Made by a program: the position numbers and the translations under genes. From Glossina fuscipes (Eukaryota; Arthropoda; Insecta; Diptera; Glossinidae), in assembly GCF_014805625.2 (NCBI RefSeq), contig NW_023998464.1:6097709-6161708 (forward strand): a DNA stretch of 64,000 nt, given 5' to 3'. Every line of letters starts with the position of its first letter. The stretch's first letter is position 1. Under the pieces are notes generated by a model. It had not been told where the DNA came from, ran no database searches, and saw only the letters and a program-made list of their open reading frames with translations. This document shows positions 37,481 to 47,749 of this stretch, piece by piece.

Positions 37481-37870
37481 GTCACCTTTATATCAGGCAA
37501 AAACATCGATATGTTTTTAACGCGGTCTTGTGGGCCAAATCAATCAAAGGTGGTACCCACATTACCACTTAAACTGAGAACAAGGGCAAGAAAATATTGG
37601 TTTTTTGCTCATTACTCATAAACTATAGCAGATAAATATATAACAAATTTTAAACGCCCATTCTACGGGCGATGCTGTACTAGTTGCATAAAAATTGAAA
37701 AAATTGACCACACATACTCAACATTATAATGTATCAAAATTTAATTATTCTTTCAAATGGAGAAGAAAAGGAAAGTGTACAAATTCTTGGCAGGCTTCAA
37801 CTCTTGAATACGCCTGAATATGTCCGTCTGTTCGTCTGCCCATCTGTCCGCCTACCCAATTGTTGAAAAA

Positions 37871-37976
37871 GTTCGAAATAAGTATTCTTTTCCAAGTAAT
37901 GAGTTCGAAATAAGTNNNNNNNNNNAGTTCGAAATAAGTATTCTTTTCCAAGTAATGAGTTCGAAATAAATATTCT
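37871..37976 (+). repeat. 32-bp minisatellite spanning an assembly gap
   Basis: A unit beginning GTTCGAAATAAGTATTCTTT and 32 bases long starts at 37871 and again at 37903. After the ten N it starts at 37927 and 37959, the last being a diverging partial copy. Copies on the two sides of the gap are identical where they overlap. The true number of units is therefore unknown and is likely under-represented in this sequence. Confidence 0.85.
37916..37925. other. Assembly gap (10 N)
   Basis: Ten unresolved bases inside the 32-bp tandem repeat. The round number suggests a placeholder, not a measured gap. Confidence 0.98.
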
Positions 37977-38269
37977 CCTTCAGTATTAAGTGTGGATTAT
38001 CTGTGGTAAAAATTCTGCCGTTCGCAGAAATTAAGATATCACCTAAAAGTTTGCAAAAGAATTTGAAAATGACTTAAACTTTTCAAATGGCAATGCTCAG
38101 GAGTCTATGCAATAAAAGCAGAGAACACCTTTGCTTTCAGCCCAGTCCAACCAACATTACAGAGGGTGAAAATTTAGTCTTTTTCGTTTTCTAACTCTTT
38201 TTTAGGATAACGGTGATGTGTATAAAAGGTTCTATCACGACCGAATATCATTTTCCTTTTTATTACATT

Positions 38270-41215
38270 AGATCTTTTCTTAAGTGAACTGTTTTACAAG
38301 GTTTTATATATTGCATTTTACTCGCATAGAAAGATTCCACGTGGCATAGAAAACCGCATAAAAAATTAACGTCGACATACGAAACAAATAAAAACATTGG
38401 ACGATAAATCTAAGCTTGCCATGTTAACCATGCACACGTAACTTTTGTTGAATTTTTAATATTTTATGAATATTAACCTACTTTAGCATGAGCTATCACG
38501 TGTTATACAAAAAAATCTTCGTTTTCGACAATTTTATCACTCATTTTGCTAAAATATATTTTAAGCCAGAGTATTTAAGCTAAATAATATGCAAATTAAG
38601 CCATAAGCTCTAGTTTTGGATGAAAATTCTTCCTGTTAAATTTATCATTAAAAATACACTCAAAATAATAATTCTGCATAGCATGTTAGATTTATCTATG
38701 CTGCAAAAATAGGATATAAAGCGGCATTATGCGTGAAACTCTAAAGCATGACATTAGTGACAGATCGCTAAAGTCATTAGTCACTAATTAAAACAGAGAG
38801 AATAACTAAAATTTCCTTGTATATTCTGCTATCCAATACACCTAAGCAAAAATTGAAAAATCGTCGACGCTCTTCAATATTATGTTATAAACTCTCGGAA
38901 TTTCTTACTTTTCGTTATTCTTCCTTTCCTTTATTTTTTTCTTTAAAACAAAAGTAGTATATAAGAAATTCGGCCGTAGCCGAGTATAATTTTGTTATTC
39001 GTTTGTTTTTATTTTTGTGATAAAAATATGTAGTGAGAATTTATTAGTTCCGTTTAACCCGCAATTTTCGTTGCTTTACTCATTTCGGAGGAGCACACCT
39101 GACTTTTCTCATTCTTTTTTTTTTTGTTCCCTCGCTCTAGAAATATTGTGTTCAGTTCATAATTTCTACAGCCGCCAACGTAGAATAGTCGTGCGATGGA
39201 TTCGTTCTTTCAACTGGAACAACCAGAAATATTTACTCGAGAGTATATCTCAGTTGGCTTAACTTTATCTGGCTATATATTTGTGCGAGTACCCACACAT
39301 TGGCTTCTCTGTGTGGCATTTGGTATTAATTACACGATAATAAAAGTTAACGAAAAATGTTGAAAATCTGCTCAAAGCTAAAGCTTAAAATTAGGCGCGA
39401 CCGTAGACTAAGCAAAAAGCTATATCTTGCAATTCACAGATACTGATCTAAAATGTAACACAAATATTTGCGACGAACGTCTAGGACGTGGTCCTGAGTC
39501 GCTTAAAAAATTCCGACAATATAGGTCAACTGAAGGGCCAGTGTAAATGTGATCTCGACAGAGTCCTTAAAAGTCTTACATATCACAATTTTTTTTAGTG
39601 TCCGATCACACAAACATTTGTAAGGAATGTTTATCTTATTCCTGGATATATAGTTAGTTTTGAATATTGTAGCCAAGGGTGCATTTGAGTGATTTTCGAA
39701 CTTAGCTTGATGACGATGATTAAGAAAAGTTATGAGTAATTCAGCAGGGGCAGGGATATAGGTAAATTGATTGCGTTGTTGAGCACTTGTCGTTCATGCC
39801 AACAATGAAATTATTTGCATTCTTTTTCGATCATGATATCCTATACTAGCTAGGCCGATTTTTTGAGTACACGTTTTGGAGGTGCAATGCTTTTTTACCA
39901 GGGACAACTTTAATGAAAATTTGACATGTTTACAATGTGTTTACAAATATCTAAGATTGATATCTAGGAGTTAGATCTGGATGAAAAAAACACGTTTTTC
40001 GGATGACAGAAAACTTTTATTAGTTAATCCGTTAACTGTGAACACTTCGGTGTACAGGCCGGTTAAAATGATATATTAGCATTTGATGTAAAAATTCAAG
40101 ATTTCGCTAACATATCATGGAAGTGTCATCTGGTAAGATGTTTTATCTGCAATACCAGCACGTGTGTTATAATTAAAAAAATTGGATTAAATTCGATGTA
40201 CACGTTTTTTCGGAAACGTCTTCGCTTCATATCAACTATTACTACAAAGATGTTCCGTTTGCTCAAAAAACGGAATCCGTAAGCCGTCACGTTTTAAGTG
40301 GTCGAGCTGTGAGTCAGTGCCACTTTAGGTACGGTAACTTGTTTTAAAGAAAACCTCGGAACTGTACAGGATTAAATTAACTTGAAAGTTTTTGCTGAGT
40401 TTTATTGTTTGTTCGCAATTTTTCAATTTTCACTTGCACTAACTTTTTCAACAATGAGTTGTTAATTGTTTAATTAATCAAAATGAGATCTTGTTCGCTT
40501 TACTTTGATTTTTCCTCAAAGTTTATCATTTGTATTGCGTTCAAAGCGTCATCGCTTGATTTTGCTTACGCATTCGCTTGAGTGAAGGACTCTTAAATAT
40601 AAACCAATGATTAACCTTCTTTCAATTTCACTCTCGATTGATTGACTCCAGCTATTATTAGATTATTAGGGTACGATGTACTCACACGAGTAAACAATTA
40701 TTTCTAAAGTAGGTTCGTCCTGATTTCTGTACCGACTGTTAAAATGGAAAGACGGGAATTCTCTGTTACAGTTTTCGGTAAAGCAGCTTGTGTAAAAAAT
40801 ATTTTAAGAAGTAAACTTCTTCTCGACTCTATAATATAATGGGGGCGTCCGTACCTTCCGAAAATCATATTCGACATTGCATACTTTTCCATTTTCATGT
40901 GATAAATAATTCGACGGTAACAAGAAAGGAGCTTAGCGACATATCTGAATACGTGCTGAGGCGCATTCAGAAGACGATTACGATCTCTCTGACAGGCGTT
41001 GAAGTGAGCGGCCAGTTAAATTTAAAAATTATACCCCAAAAATGTCTAGTGAAAGCTGACACAACAGGGTTCAGGTATAGTCCAATATGTAAAGTAATCT
41101 ATGCAAAATTGGCAAGGTTTTCAGGCAAAGGCAATGGGTCGGCAATTATCTAAGACGAGTGCAAAATTATTATTATTATTTTACTTGATTGGGGGACTAT
41201 CAAGCCATATTCACC
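38270..41215. other. AT-rich non-coding stretch
   Basis: No gene supported. GCCGTAGCCGAGTATAATTTT near 38971-38991 resembles the terminal motif of the GTCCGTC repeat family and is probably another fragment. A 104-codon plus frame at 40839-41153 is not a gene I can support (see rejected items). Confidence 0.45.
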
Positions 41216-41225
41216 TACGAGCTAG

Positions 41226-41258
41226 TTGTATATATACAATTCATATGCAACTAGTTGC
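41226..41258. repeat. Two adjacent perfect palindromes
   Basis: TTGTATATATACAA (41226-41239) and GCAACTAGTTGC (41247-41258) are each perfect palindromes, seven bases apart, in a neighbourhood rich in CTAG. They could be hairpins or binding sites of a dimeric factor. There is no direct evidence of either. Confidence 0.6.
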
Positions 41259-41516
41259 TACAACATAAGTGACTAGACAAGTCAGCTAGATGGCTAATGA
41301 CGTAATCCTCTTGGTCTAAGAGCTCTATAATTATTTCTTAGTAAGCTTTAACGGAGATGAAAAGCGTATTCTTTATGAAAACATAAGCGATCAAAGCAAT
41401 GGATTTTTGAAAGTTAAGCCCCACTATCAACCCCTAAACTCTATTCCTACATTTGTTCACTATTGCTGGATTTTTATAAGAGAGGAATTGAAAATTTGCG
41501 AGAGAGCTGAAAGGCT

Positions 41517-41531
41517 TCCCCCCCCCCCCCC
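41517..41531 (+). repeat. Poly-C tract, 15 bases
   Basis: An uninterrupted run of 15 C followed by TCCGCCCC. Long C runs are rare in A/T-rich insect DNA. It creates a proline run in an otherwise meaningless frame (41407-41754). Confidence 0.85.
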
Positions 41532-42282
41532 TCCGCCCCATTCATTTCAACAATTTTTTTTTTTAAATATTAAATATTTTTCAATCAATGCTCCAATATT
41601 GAACGTTATTTCACGGAGAAAGTTCCACAAAAAAATTAATATTAAATTTGTGAGAGCCGCTGTGCTGGTAGTTTGTTTTAAAAAATTATTTAAAAAGTTT
41701 TTCAAAGTTCCTCAACAAATGTACGAACATTTAATAAAACGCTTCTTTCAATAATACATACTATATATAATAAAAAAAAAATAAATAAATTCCAGAAAAT
41801 TATGCCTCATTCCGTTTTCATGAGGTAAAAAAAAACCTTCGTGAGGAAATACTCGAGGGATTTAAACGTAAAGGATGTTTTGCTACATTTTGTTAGTTAA
41901 AAACGTATATACCAAAGGCAGATTTCCATTTTCGGTCTTTCGCGTATTGAATGAATTCCAATGAATTCGACTAAAGGTTGTACGGGCAGACGCAGCTCTT
42001 TAGCGTGATCAAAGATGGGCCTCTGGAGACTTATTTCCGCGTTCTGTGAACGAAAAGAGTGGAATGATGCGGTTCTGCGATGTGTTAGATAATTCTGCTA
42101 ATTACGCTCTTCAACAAACGTCACAACAAGTTTAAATCTTAAGTTTTATGAAACATGTCAGAACGTGGAGCTCTCGTATTTTGTATTTATTGAATTTTTT
42201 TTTGCATATTCGCTCCTACTGGCAGATAAGCAAACCACTTGATATATATTATGTTTACAGAAAAAATACAAACAAGTAAATT

Positions 42283-42322
42283 AAAAAAAATAAATAAATA
42301 AAAAAAAAAAAAAAAAAAAAAA
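42283..42322 (+). repeat. A-rich / TAAA tract
   Basis: TAAATAAATA flanked by A runs, the last 23 A long (42300-42322). Simple sequence. Confidence 0.75.
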
Positions 42323-42996
42323 CGATATCCACGCTCATGCACAAGTGTATAATTTATTTTATAACTTATTTACTGACATTTATTACAGACCAAACTATAC
42401 TTATTATCTTTTCTTTTCTATTCCCCTTTCGTACTTACTTGCTCGTTTTGATTACTTAAAGCATATTTGTGCAGTCCTGCGGGCTTATTACACAAACATT
42501 ACATTATTAAATAAATGTACAGACATATGTCCATATAAGTTCGTATGTATCCACATAAATATGTTTATCCCCCTATGGCTTTAGCTGAGTATGCACAAAA
42601 ACCGAAAGGCACATAACAGTCATAAGCACGCGTATTTATACACAATGAAATGTGGGAAAAAACAACTAACGAATCCTATGCCATATAGAAAATCATCATC
42701 AGCACATCAATAGATACTTAAGAGCTGTAAACGAAAACAAAACACAGCAAGACTTAAAAAAAAGACATAACTGGAAAATACTTATCCCGTCCTGTTCACA
42801 TGTTCTTATAGCATAGATATACATACGCACATAGGATATGCGTACGATGTCTACATCTATTAATTTCTATACGTAAGTAAGTGCATGAAAATATTCTTGA
42901 AAATTTCCACATATGATAGAGAGTCTACGACATTTATGATGATTAAAGTCGTGTACACCATATGAGCGCGTATACGTGTAGTTTACATATAACCGT

Positions 42997-43063
42997 GATC
43001 ATGATCATCATCATCATGACCATCATCATCATCAACATCATTATCATAATAATCATCGTCGTC
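42997..43063 (+). repeat. Imperfect (CAT)n trinucleotide repeat
   Basis: Interrupted ATC/CAT units (GATCATGATC, CATCATCATCATG, CATCATCATCATCAACATC and others) over about 65 bases, ending in CGTCGTCC. Confidence 0.8.
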
Positions 43064-44867
43064 CAAAAAGGTATTAATTTCAGATTATATTTTATTTTTT
43101 TTTTTCACGTCAACATATACAAACGCACGTGAACGTGAAATTCTACGTACACACACATACATTCACCCAGCCAAGAGCTAAGAGCACACAACATATACAT
43201 ATATATAAATATATATTACATACTCCGCTTTCCTGGTGAGTGATATGAGAGAAGTTACTGACATTAGTTGATGCGTTCGCTTAATGCTCTGATAAACTTA
43301 AAATGCCGTAATTTTTCATTGCAAACAAAGTTTCAGACACATGTGCACACATGCATAGAATGTTGTTTCAGACACCCATCACCTCTAACTATCAGCCTTT
43401 CATTGTGCCTTACATACACATGCAAATGTATTCTCGTTCAGTTTTTTTATGAATACATACCGACATTTCTAACTAGAAATTTATTTATTTGCGTACGAAT
43501 GTTTGTGTGCATTTAAATCTCTTCATCTTATTGCTCATTTTCTCCCGTTTCCTTCACTAACGTTTAATAAAATTTCAATGCAGGAGAGAGAAAAAATGAA
43601 TAAGAAAATTAAAGCAATTGTCAAAGTCATTTTCCTAGTACGCTCGCATGAAATTCAATTTGTTATCCTTTTAAATTATGAAAAATAAAAGATAGCTCTT
43701 TCGACATACTTGATAATTATAGTAAACCTTTAGGTATTTTACTCTGCTTGATTTCACTCATCGTAGATATTCATCTTCTTATTTACGTGTTGTGTCCTCT
43801 TCCACAAGCCCGCACAGGATATTAGTGCAAAAGTATATAAATTGTTTTCTTTTTTTTTTTTTTTTGTTTTCTCAAAGTAGATTGTGTAAGATTATCTAGG
43901 TTTAATTGAAACTGTTAACGCTCGTTTTTTTTTTTTGTAATAATATCTTTTTTATTCATTTTTTGCTATCCTTTACTGCATTAAAGCAAGCATGAGGGCA
44001 TTGTTTGCTTTAGTTATACGCATGGCTGTGTGTGTAGATTTTAATTGAAAATTTCTTAAGGTTCGAAGGTGCCGAAGGAGAGTTTAAGTTTTTTAATAAC
44101 TCATTTTCTTATTTTTGCACGCATACACCCACCCAAAGGTTTATAAATCACAATCATTCACTTAAGGGTGTAGACGTGACCATTGTCAAGATGAGGGCAA
44201 TTCAATAATGTTTTCCAGATGAACTTTAGGAATAGAAAGTCAAAGGATGTAATTATTTTCAAGAAACCATTAAATTTATGACAGGATATTAAAAATTCAA
44301 CATTTATTAAGCAATCGATAGCATAAGCAGCACGCCATGAGAAGTAAAAAAAGTAAAAAGAAGAGTTCTCTTCGAAACATTTGCTGTCCGGTAGAAATTG
44401 AAAAATTTTTGATCAAAAAATTTTATTTATGTAAAACATTTTCTGAAAGTTTTAAAAAACTTTAATAAAATTGCTCTCAGAGATTTAAATTACTGAACAA
44501 ACTGGTTAAATTATTGATGAATGTGGGGCCGCATGCCTCCCCACATATACTAATTACTTGTATTAGTTGTTTGAAGGGAGAAACTTAAAGTTTAAGTACA
44601 GCTTCCCTTTTAAAGTACAGTTTTCTTATTTCAGGATATGTTTTTCGTGACAGGAAGAATTTCTACCCTGCTAACCTTAAATAGCGATATTTATCTACAG
44701 TGATGTTTATACTATTTTCAAGTCACCTCCTCAGGTGATGGCAAGAGTTTTATGGATTATTTATTTGCACATTAAACCAAAGTCAATTTTAAACTTTATT
44801 GGGAATTCTCTTTACAATCACTATATTGCATAGAACATTTCTGAGCTTGGCTTCAACCGTGGAATAG

Positions 44868-45037
44868 TTGTACCCTATAGTACTTGGGTATATCAAGTTT
44901 GTGCATATGTGTGCAACATTTTACTTTTATTTTACGGCTGAATTCAGAATCACTTTCTAAATCGATTTGGACTTGTTTGTCCGTCTGTCCAATTATTTTT
45001 TCTTGTGTTGAACCAACAGACCCCATTTTTTGATATA
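44868..45037 (+). repeat. GTCCGTCTG-family repeat interrupted by mariner copy 2
   Basis: TACCCTATAGTACTTGGGTATA starts the fragment. ATTCAGAATCACTTTCTAAA and TTTGTCCGTCTGTCCAATT follow, matching the fragment at 16.83-16.92 kb. Mariner copy 2 is inserted at a TATATA just downstream. Another AAATCGATTTG..CTGTCCGCC motif lies to the right of the mariner, near 46469-46497. Confidence 0.55.
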
Positions 45038-45069
45038 TTAGTTTGGGGAAAAAGAAATCCATTATTTTT
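45038..45069 (+). repeat. Left terminal inverted repeat, mariner copy 2
   Basis: A 32-base repeat beginning TTAGTTTGGGGAAAAAGAAA, perfectly complementary to 46274-46305. Confidence 0.95.
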
Positions 45070-45222
45070 TCGGTAGATGGCTGCACTGATAGATTTCTCG
45101 TAAAGTATCGATCAAACAATTCCATATTTATGCTCGTTGGAAAGGTGACATTTCGCAGTAAAAAAAATTCTTTTGCTGTTTTTTGTTTGGTGCATTCAGT
45201 TGTGAGTTACAGCGTGTTAAAA

Positions 45223-46252
45223 ATGGAAGTGAACAAAGAGAAAATTCGGTACATTTTACAGTTTTTCTTTGACAAAGGCGAAAATGCAAGCCAGGCGGCT
45301 AAAATTGTGATTGGTGTTTATGGTTCCGAGACTGTAACAGCCAATTATGTGCAATTTTGGTTTCGTAGATTCCGTTCAGGAATTTTTGATGTTAAAAATG
45401 CACCTCGCACAGGTAGGCCGGTCGTCGAAAATGTCGATAAAACCGGAGAAATGATCGAAGTTGACTGGCATGTTAGCAGTCGTAACAGCGCCCAGGAGCT
45501 AAAAATCGACCATAAAACAGTTTTAAACCATTTACACAAAGCTGGATTCAAAAAGAAGCTCGATGTTTGGGTGTCACACCAATTAACAGAAAAAAACATG
45601 ATGGATCGAATTTCCATCTGCGAAGTCTTGGCCAAACGGAATGAGATAGACCCATTTCTTAAACGGATGGTGACTGGAGATGAGAAATGGATCACATACG
45701 ATAACCCTGTGCGAAAACGATCGTGGTCAAAGAGCGGTGAAGCAGAACTAATGGCCAGGAAGTTTTTGCTATGCATTTGGTGGGACTGGAAGGGGATTAT
45801 TTATTATGAGTTGCTTCCATATGGCCAAACGCTAAATTCTGATCTCTACTGTCAACAACTGGACCGTTTGAAGATAGCGATTGACCAGAAACGGCCAGAA
45901 TTAGCCAACAGGAGAGGTGTCGTGTTCCACCAGGACAACGCTAGGCCACACACATCTACAGTGACTCGCCAGAAACTTCGGGAGCTTGGTTGGGAAGTTT
46001 TAATGCATCCGCCATACAGTCCGGACTTGGCACCAAGCGATTATCATCTTCTTCTTGCATTGCAAAATTTCTTTAATGATAAAAAATTGGAATCTAGGGA
46101 GGATTGAGAAAATCGACTACTAGAGTTTTTTGCAAATACAGGACCAGGATTTCTATGAGAGAGGCATTTTGAAGTTACCTTTAAAATGGCAACAAATCAT
46201 ACAACAAAATGGGGCATATTTGACCCAAATCGGACAATCCGAAGCATGTTAA
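45223..46252 (+). pseudogene. Mariner transposase, damaged (copy 2)
   Basis: The product is the mariner transposase. It starts at the ATG giving MEVNKEKIRY and is open for 294 codons to TGA 46105-46107. The paired helix-turn-helix region is complete, including the PRTGRPVVENV linker (about residues 61-71) that copy 1 lacks. The catalytic triad is TGDEKW (Asp153), HQDNARPH (Asp238) and SPDLAPSDYH (Asp273), a DD34D spacing. The linker motif reads WVSHQL, with Ser in place of the usual Pro seen in copy 1. Seven codons (PQTVVKP in copy 1) are deleted after GEA (residue about 174), within the catalytic domain. The C-terminal tail is cut off by the same TGA and followed by the same +1 shift as in copy 1; the shifted remnant runs to TAA 46250-46252. 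The protein is probably inactive, although I cannot test this. Confidence 0.92.
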
Positions 46253-46273
46253 ATAAAGTCCTGAAGTTCATAT

Positions 46274-46305
46274 AAAAATAATGGATTTCTTTTTCCCCAA
46301 ACTAA
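46274..46305 (-). repeat. Right terminal inverted repeat, mariner copy 2
   Basis: A perfect complement of the left repeat, adjoining TA at 46306-46307. Confidence 0.95.
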
Positions 46306-46309
46306 TATT

Positions 46310-46990
46310 TTCGACCTGCTGATGTTTTCTAACTCAAGGACGAACGCTTTTGAAAATGGTTCGGATCGCTCCACTTTTTTGACCATTGAAGGGTTTTTAT
46401 TAGGATACCTGTAAGGCATTTAATGCTGCGCTCTGGCCCATTCTGGCCCATATTTCTATTTGTTTTTTAAATCGATTTGCACACGCCTGTCCGCCATAGG
46501 ACATGGCTATGTTTATCCACTCCTATCTTCTCGCCATAGGTCGTCATTTCCGAGAATCTGGCACGCTAACATGTTTTGGCCTAAGATTGCATGCTAATGT
46601 AAATGGTTTAGATCCAACCTCTTTTATCGACACTTTTCCTATTAAGATTTATTTTGAAAAATTTGAAGTATTTTTTCATACTAACTGGAATATTGTGTTG
46701 TCATATTTCTATTATTTTTCAAAGATAATTCATTTCACCACTTGTATATGCGCTCAATAGTTTCCCCGAATATTGCTCTATTAACTTTTCTAATTTTTGC
46801 AGAGTTGTAAGTCCTTAATCTTTTCGTGACCTTGACTACGTATGTAGACGTTAGGTTTTTGTGTAATTTATTGCAATGTATTGTAATGTATTAATATTAT
46901 TATTATTAGTTCAACCAGAGAAAAAGCTCGAAGACTAAAGTTTTAAAACACTAGCATTGAAGGCTTTCGGGTTTATTGGAAACTCATTCG
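46310..46990. other. Non-coding stretch right of mariner copy 2
   Basis: It contains a GTCCGTC-family-like motif near 46469-46497 (AAATCGATTTG...CCTGTCCGCC). The 85-codon frame at 46503-46760 has no recognisable domain. Confidence 0.4.
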
Positions 46991-46994
46991 CACT

Positions 46995-47060
46995 TGAGAT
47001 TTGAATACACGACCATTGAGTTGTTAATCGAGACTTTTTGCCTACTCGGCCACTCAGGTC
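46995..47060 (-). repeat. tRNA-derived SINE-like copy 3 (minus strand)
   Basis: On the minus strand, TGGCCGAGTAGG (A box, 47041-47052) is followed by TATTCAAATCT (B-box-like, 46997-47007) at tRNA-like spacing. TGGCCGAGT.GG is the canonical A-box/D-arm sequence of many tRNAs. The variable region and acceptor stem are not convincing, so I call it a SINE head or tRNA pseudogene. Confidence 0.5.
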
Positions 47061-47364
47061 GATAGTTGCTTTTTATTATAATTACTGTCAAGCAAAGAAA
47101 GAAACCAAAATTTCAACATTAACTTATTCACTACGATATCCCTCTACAAAGGGAGTACAAATTTTATAGTTTGGGTGCACTGATAAGCGCATTTACGATG
47201 TATAATCCGAGATGTGAGAGAAGAGATGAAGTAAACGCTCGGCAATCAGCCTTAGATTATTTGAACAAATCAAATTAATATTTGACAAAAATAAAAGTAA
47301 CATTAATGTTTATGCTTGCCGTTCGACGTCGTGCCTTATGCAGGCGATTAACTTTGGAGATTGA

Positions 47365-47745
47365 ATATGCTATCAGAAACTTTTAACAAATGCAGAATCT
47401 CAACCAATTAATGGAATGATTACTCGTTTTAAGGGCAAACGTGGGGTTAAATTGGATAACAAGTCCAAACTAAAGAAGTGCTGCTTCAAAGTCGGCCTAG
47501 CCCGTCAAGATGGGCACGTTTCGAAATTTGAGCTATATCCAACACCTTCAACTGCTAGCGCTTAATATAGTGTCATTGGGTGCACTGATTCAACAAACAG
47601 TCGAAAATTTTACTGTAAAATTGCTACTAGTTTTAAATGCACCTCTTATTATTAAGTCATAGCTTCTTTTCAATCAACGAGACATTAAAATGTCTCTTGG
47701 GGGATTTGGGGTACCCTCGGCGTCTATGAAACCTTTTCCCTCATA
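47365..47745 (+). pseudogene. piggyBac-like transposase fossil
   Basis: A frame from 47365 to TAA 47563-47565 reads SQPINGMITRFKGKRG, then LKKCCFKVGLARQDGHVSKF and ELYPTPS. In piggyBac transposases the core reads roughly 'DEQM(I/V)PFKG(R/K).(S/G)LKQY.P.KP.K(W/R)GFK.W..CD..GY...FE(V/L)Y.GK', so the order and spacing fit well. The catalytic Asp expected before the FKGK block is replaced (PINGMI). After the stop, another frame continues plausibly as SLGALIQQTVENFTVKLLLV and LLFNQRDIKMSLGGFGVP. These correspond to the 'GLG..VV..L...' and 'LL..L...GI.A.GT.R' blocks, which implies a frameshift. No terminal repeats or TTAA flanks could be identified. The family call is by eye. Confidence 0.55.
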
Positions 47746-47749
47746 AATT

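Larger units (their letters stand above)
37800..38265 (+). repeat. GTCCGTCTG-family dispersed repeat, tail copy B
   Basis: It has the core TGTCCGTCTGTTCGTCTGCC near 37820-37839, followed by a 32-bp minisatellite and assembly gap, then blocks shared with 7.1-7.33 kb: TATCTGTGGTAAAAATTCT near 38001, AAGATATC, GACTTAAACTTTTCAAA near 38072, and the terminal TATAAAAGGTTCTATCACGA...ATTTTCC at 38221-38256. It is non-coding. Confidence 0.65.
41800..44860. other. AT-rich non-coding stretch with simple repeats
   Basis: No gene recognised. It holds the A-rich tract at 42283-42322, the CAT repeat at 42997-43063, T tracts near 43850-43865, and alternating ATATAC/CACACA stretches around 43150-43215. Confidence 0.5.
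45038..46305 (+). mobile_element. Mariner element copy 2 (1268 bp, non-autonomous)
   Basis: This is a full-length mariner with perfect 32-base terminal inverted repeats and TA on both sides (45036-45037 and 46306-46307). It is the closest relative of copy 1 (11047-12278). The 36-bp length difference is fully explained by a 57-bp stretch present here and absent from copy 1, and a 21-bp stretch absent here and present in copy 1. The small number of substitutions suggests a recent common source. Confidence 0.95.

Noticed and set aside
37745..37951. 68-codon minus frame containing unknown residues
   Set aside because: It runs through the 10-N gap and the 32-bp minisatellite. The frame exists only because of the placeholder bases.
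40839..41153. 104-codon plus frame containing ENHIRHCILFHFH, reminiscent of a mariner N-terminus
   Set aside because: Only about 13 residues resemble a mariner start. The rest has no helix-turn-helix, linker or catalytic motif, and no terminal repeats were seen.
41407..41754. 115-codon plus frame with a proline run
   Set aside because: The prolines come from the poly-C tract, and the rest is Lys/Phe/Asn-rich as expected from A/T-rich DNA.
42997..43063. CRISPR-like or regulatory array
   Set aside because: It is an imperfect CAT trinucleotide microsatellite. No CRISPR array is expected in, or seen in, this eukaryotic sequence.
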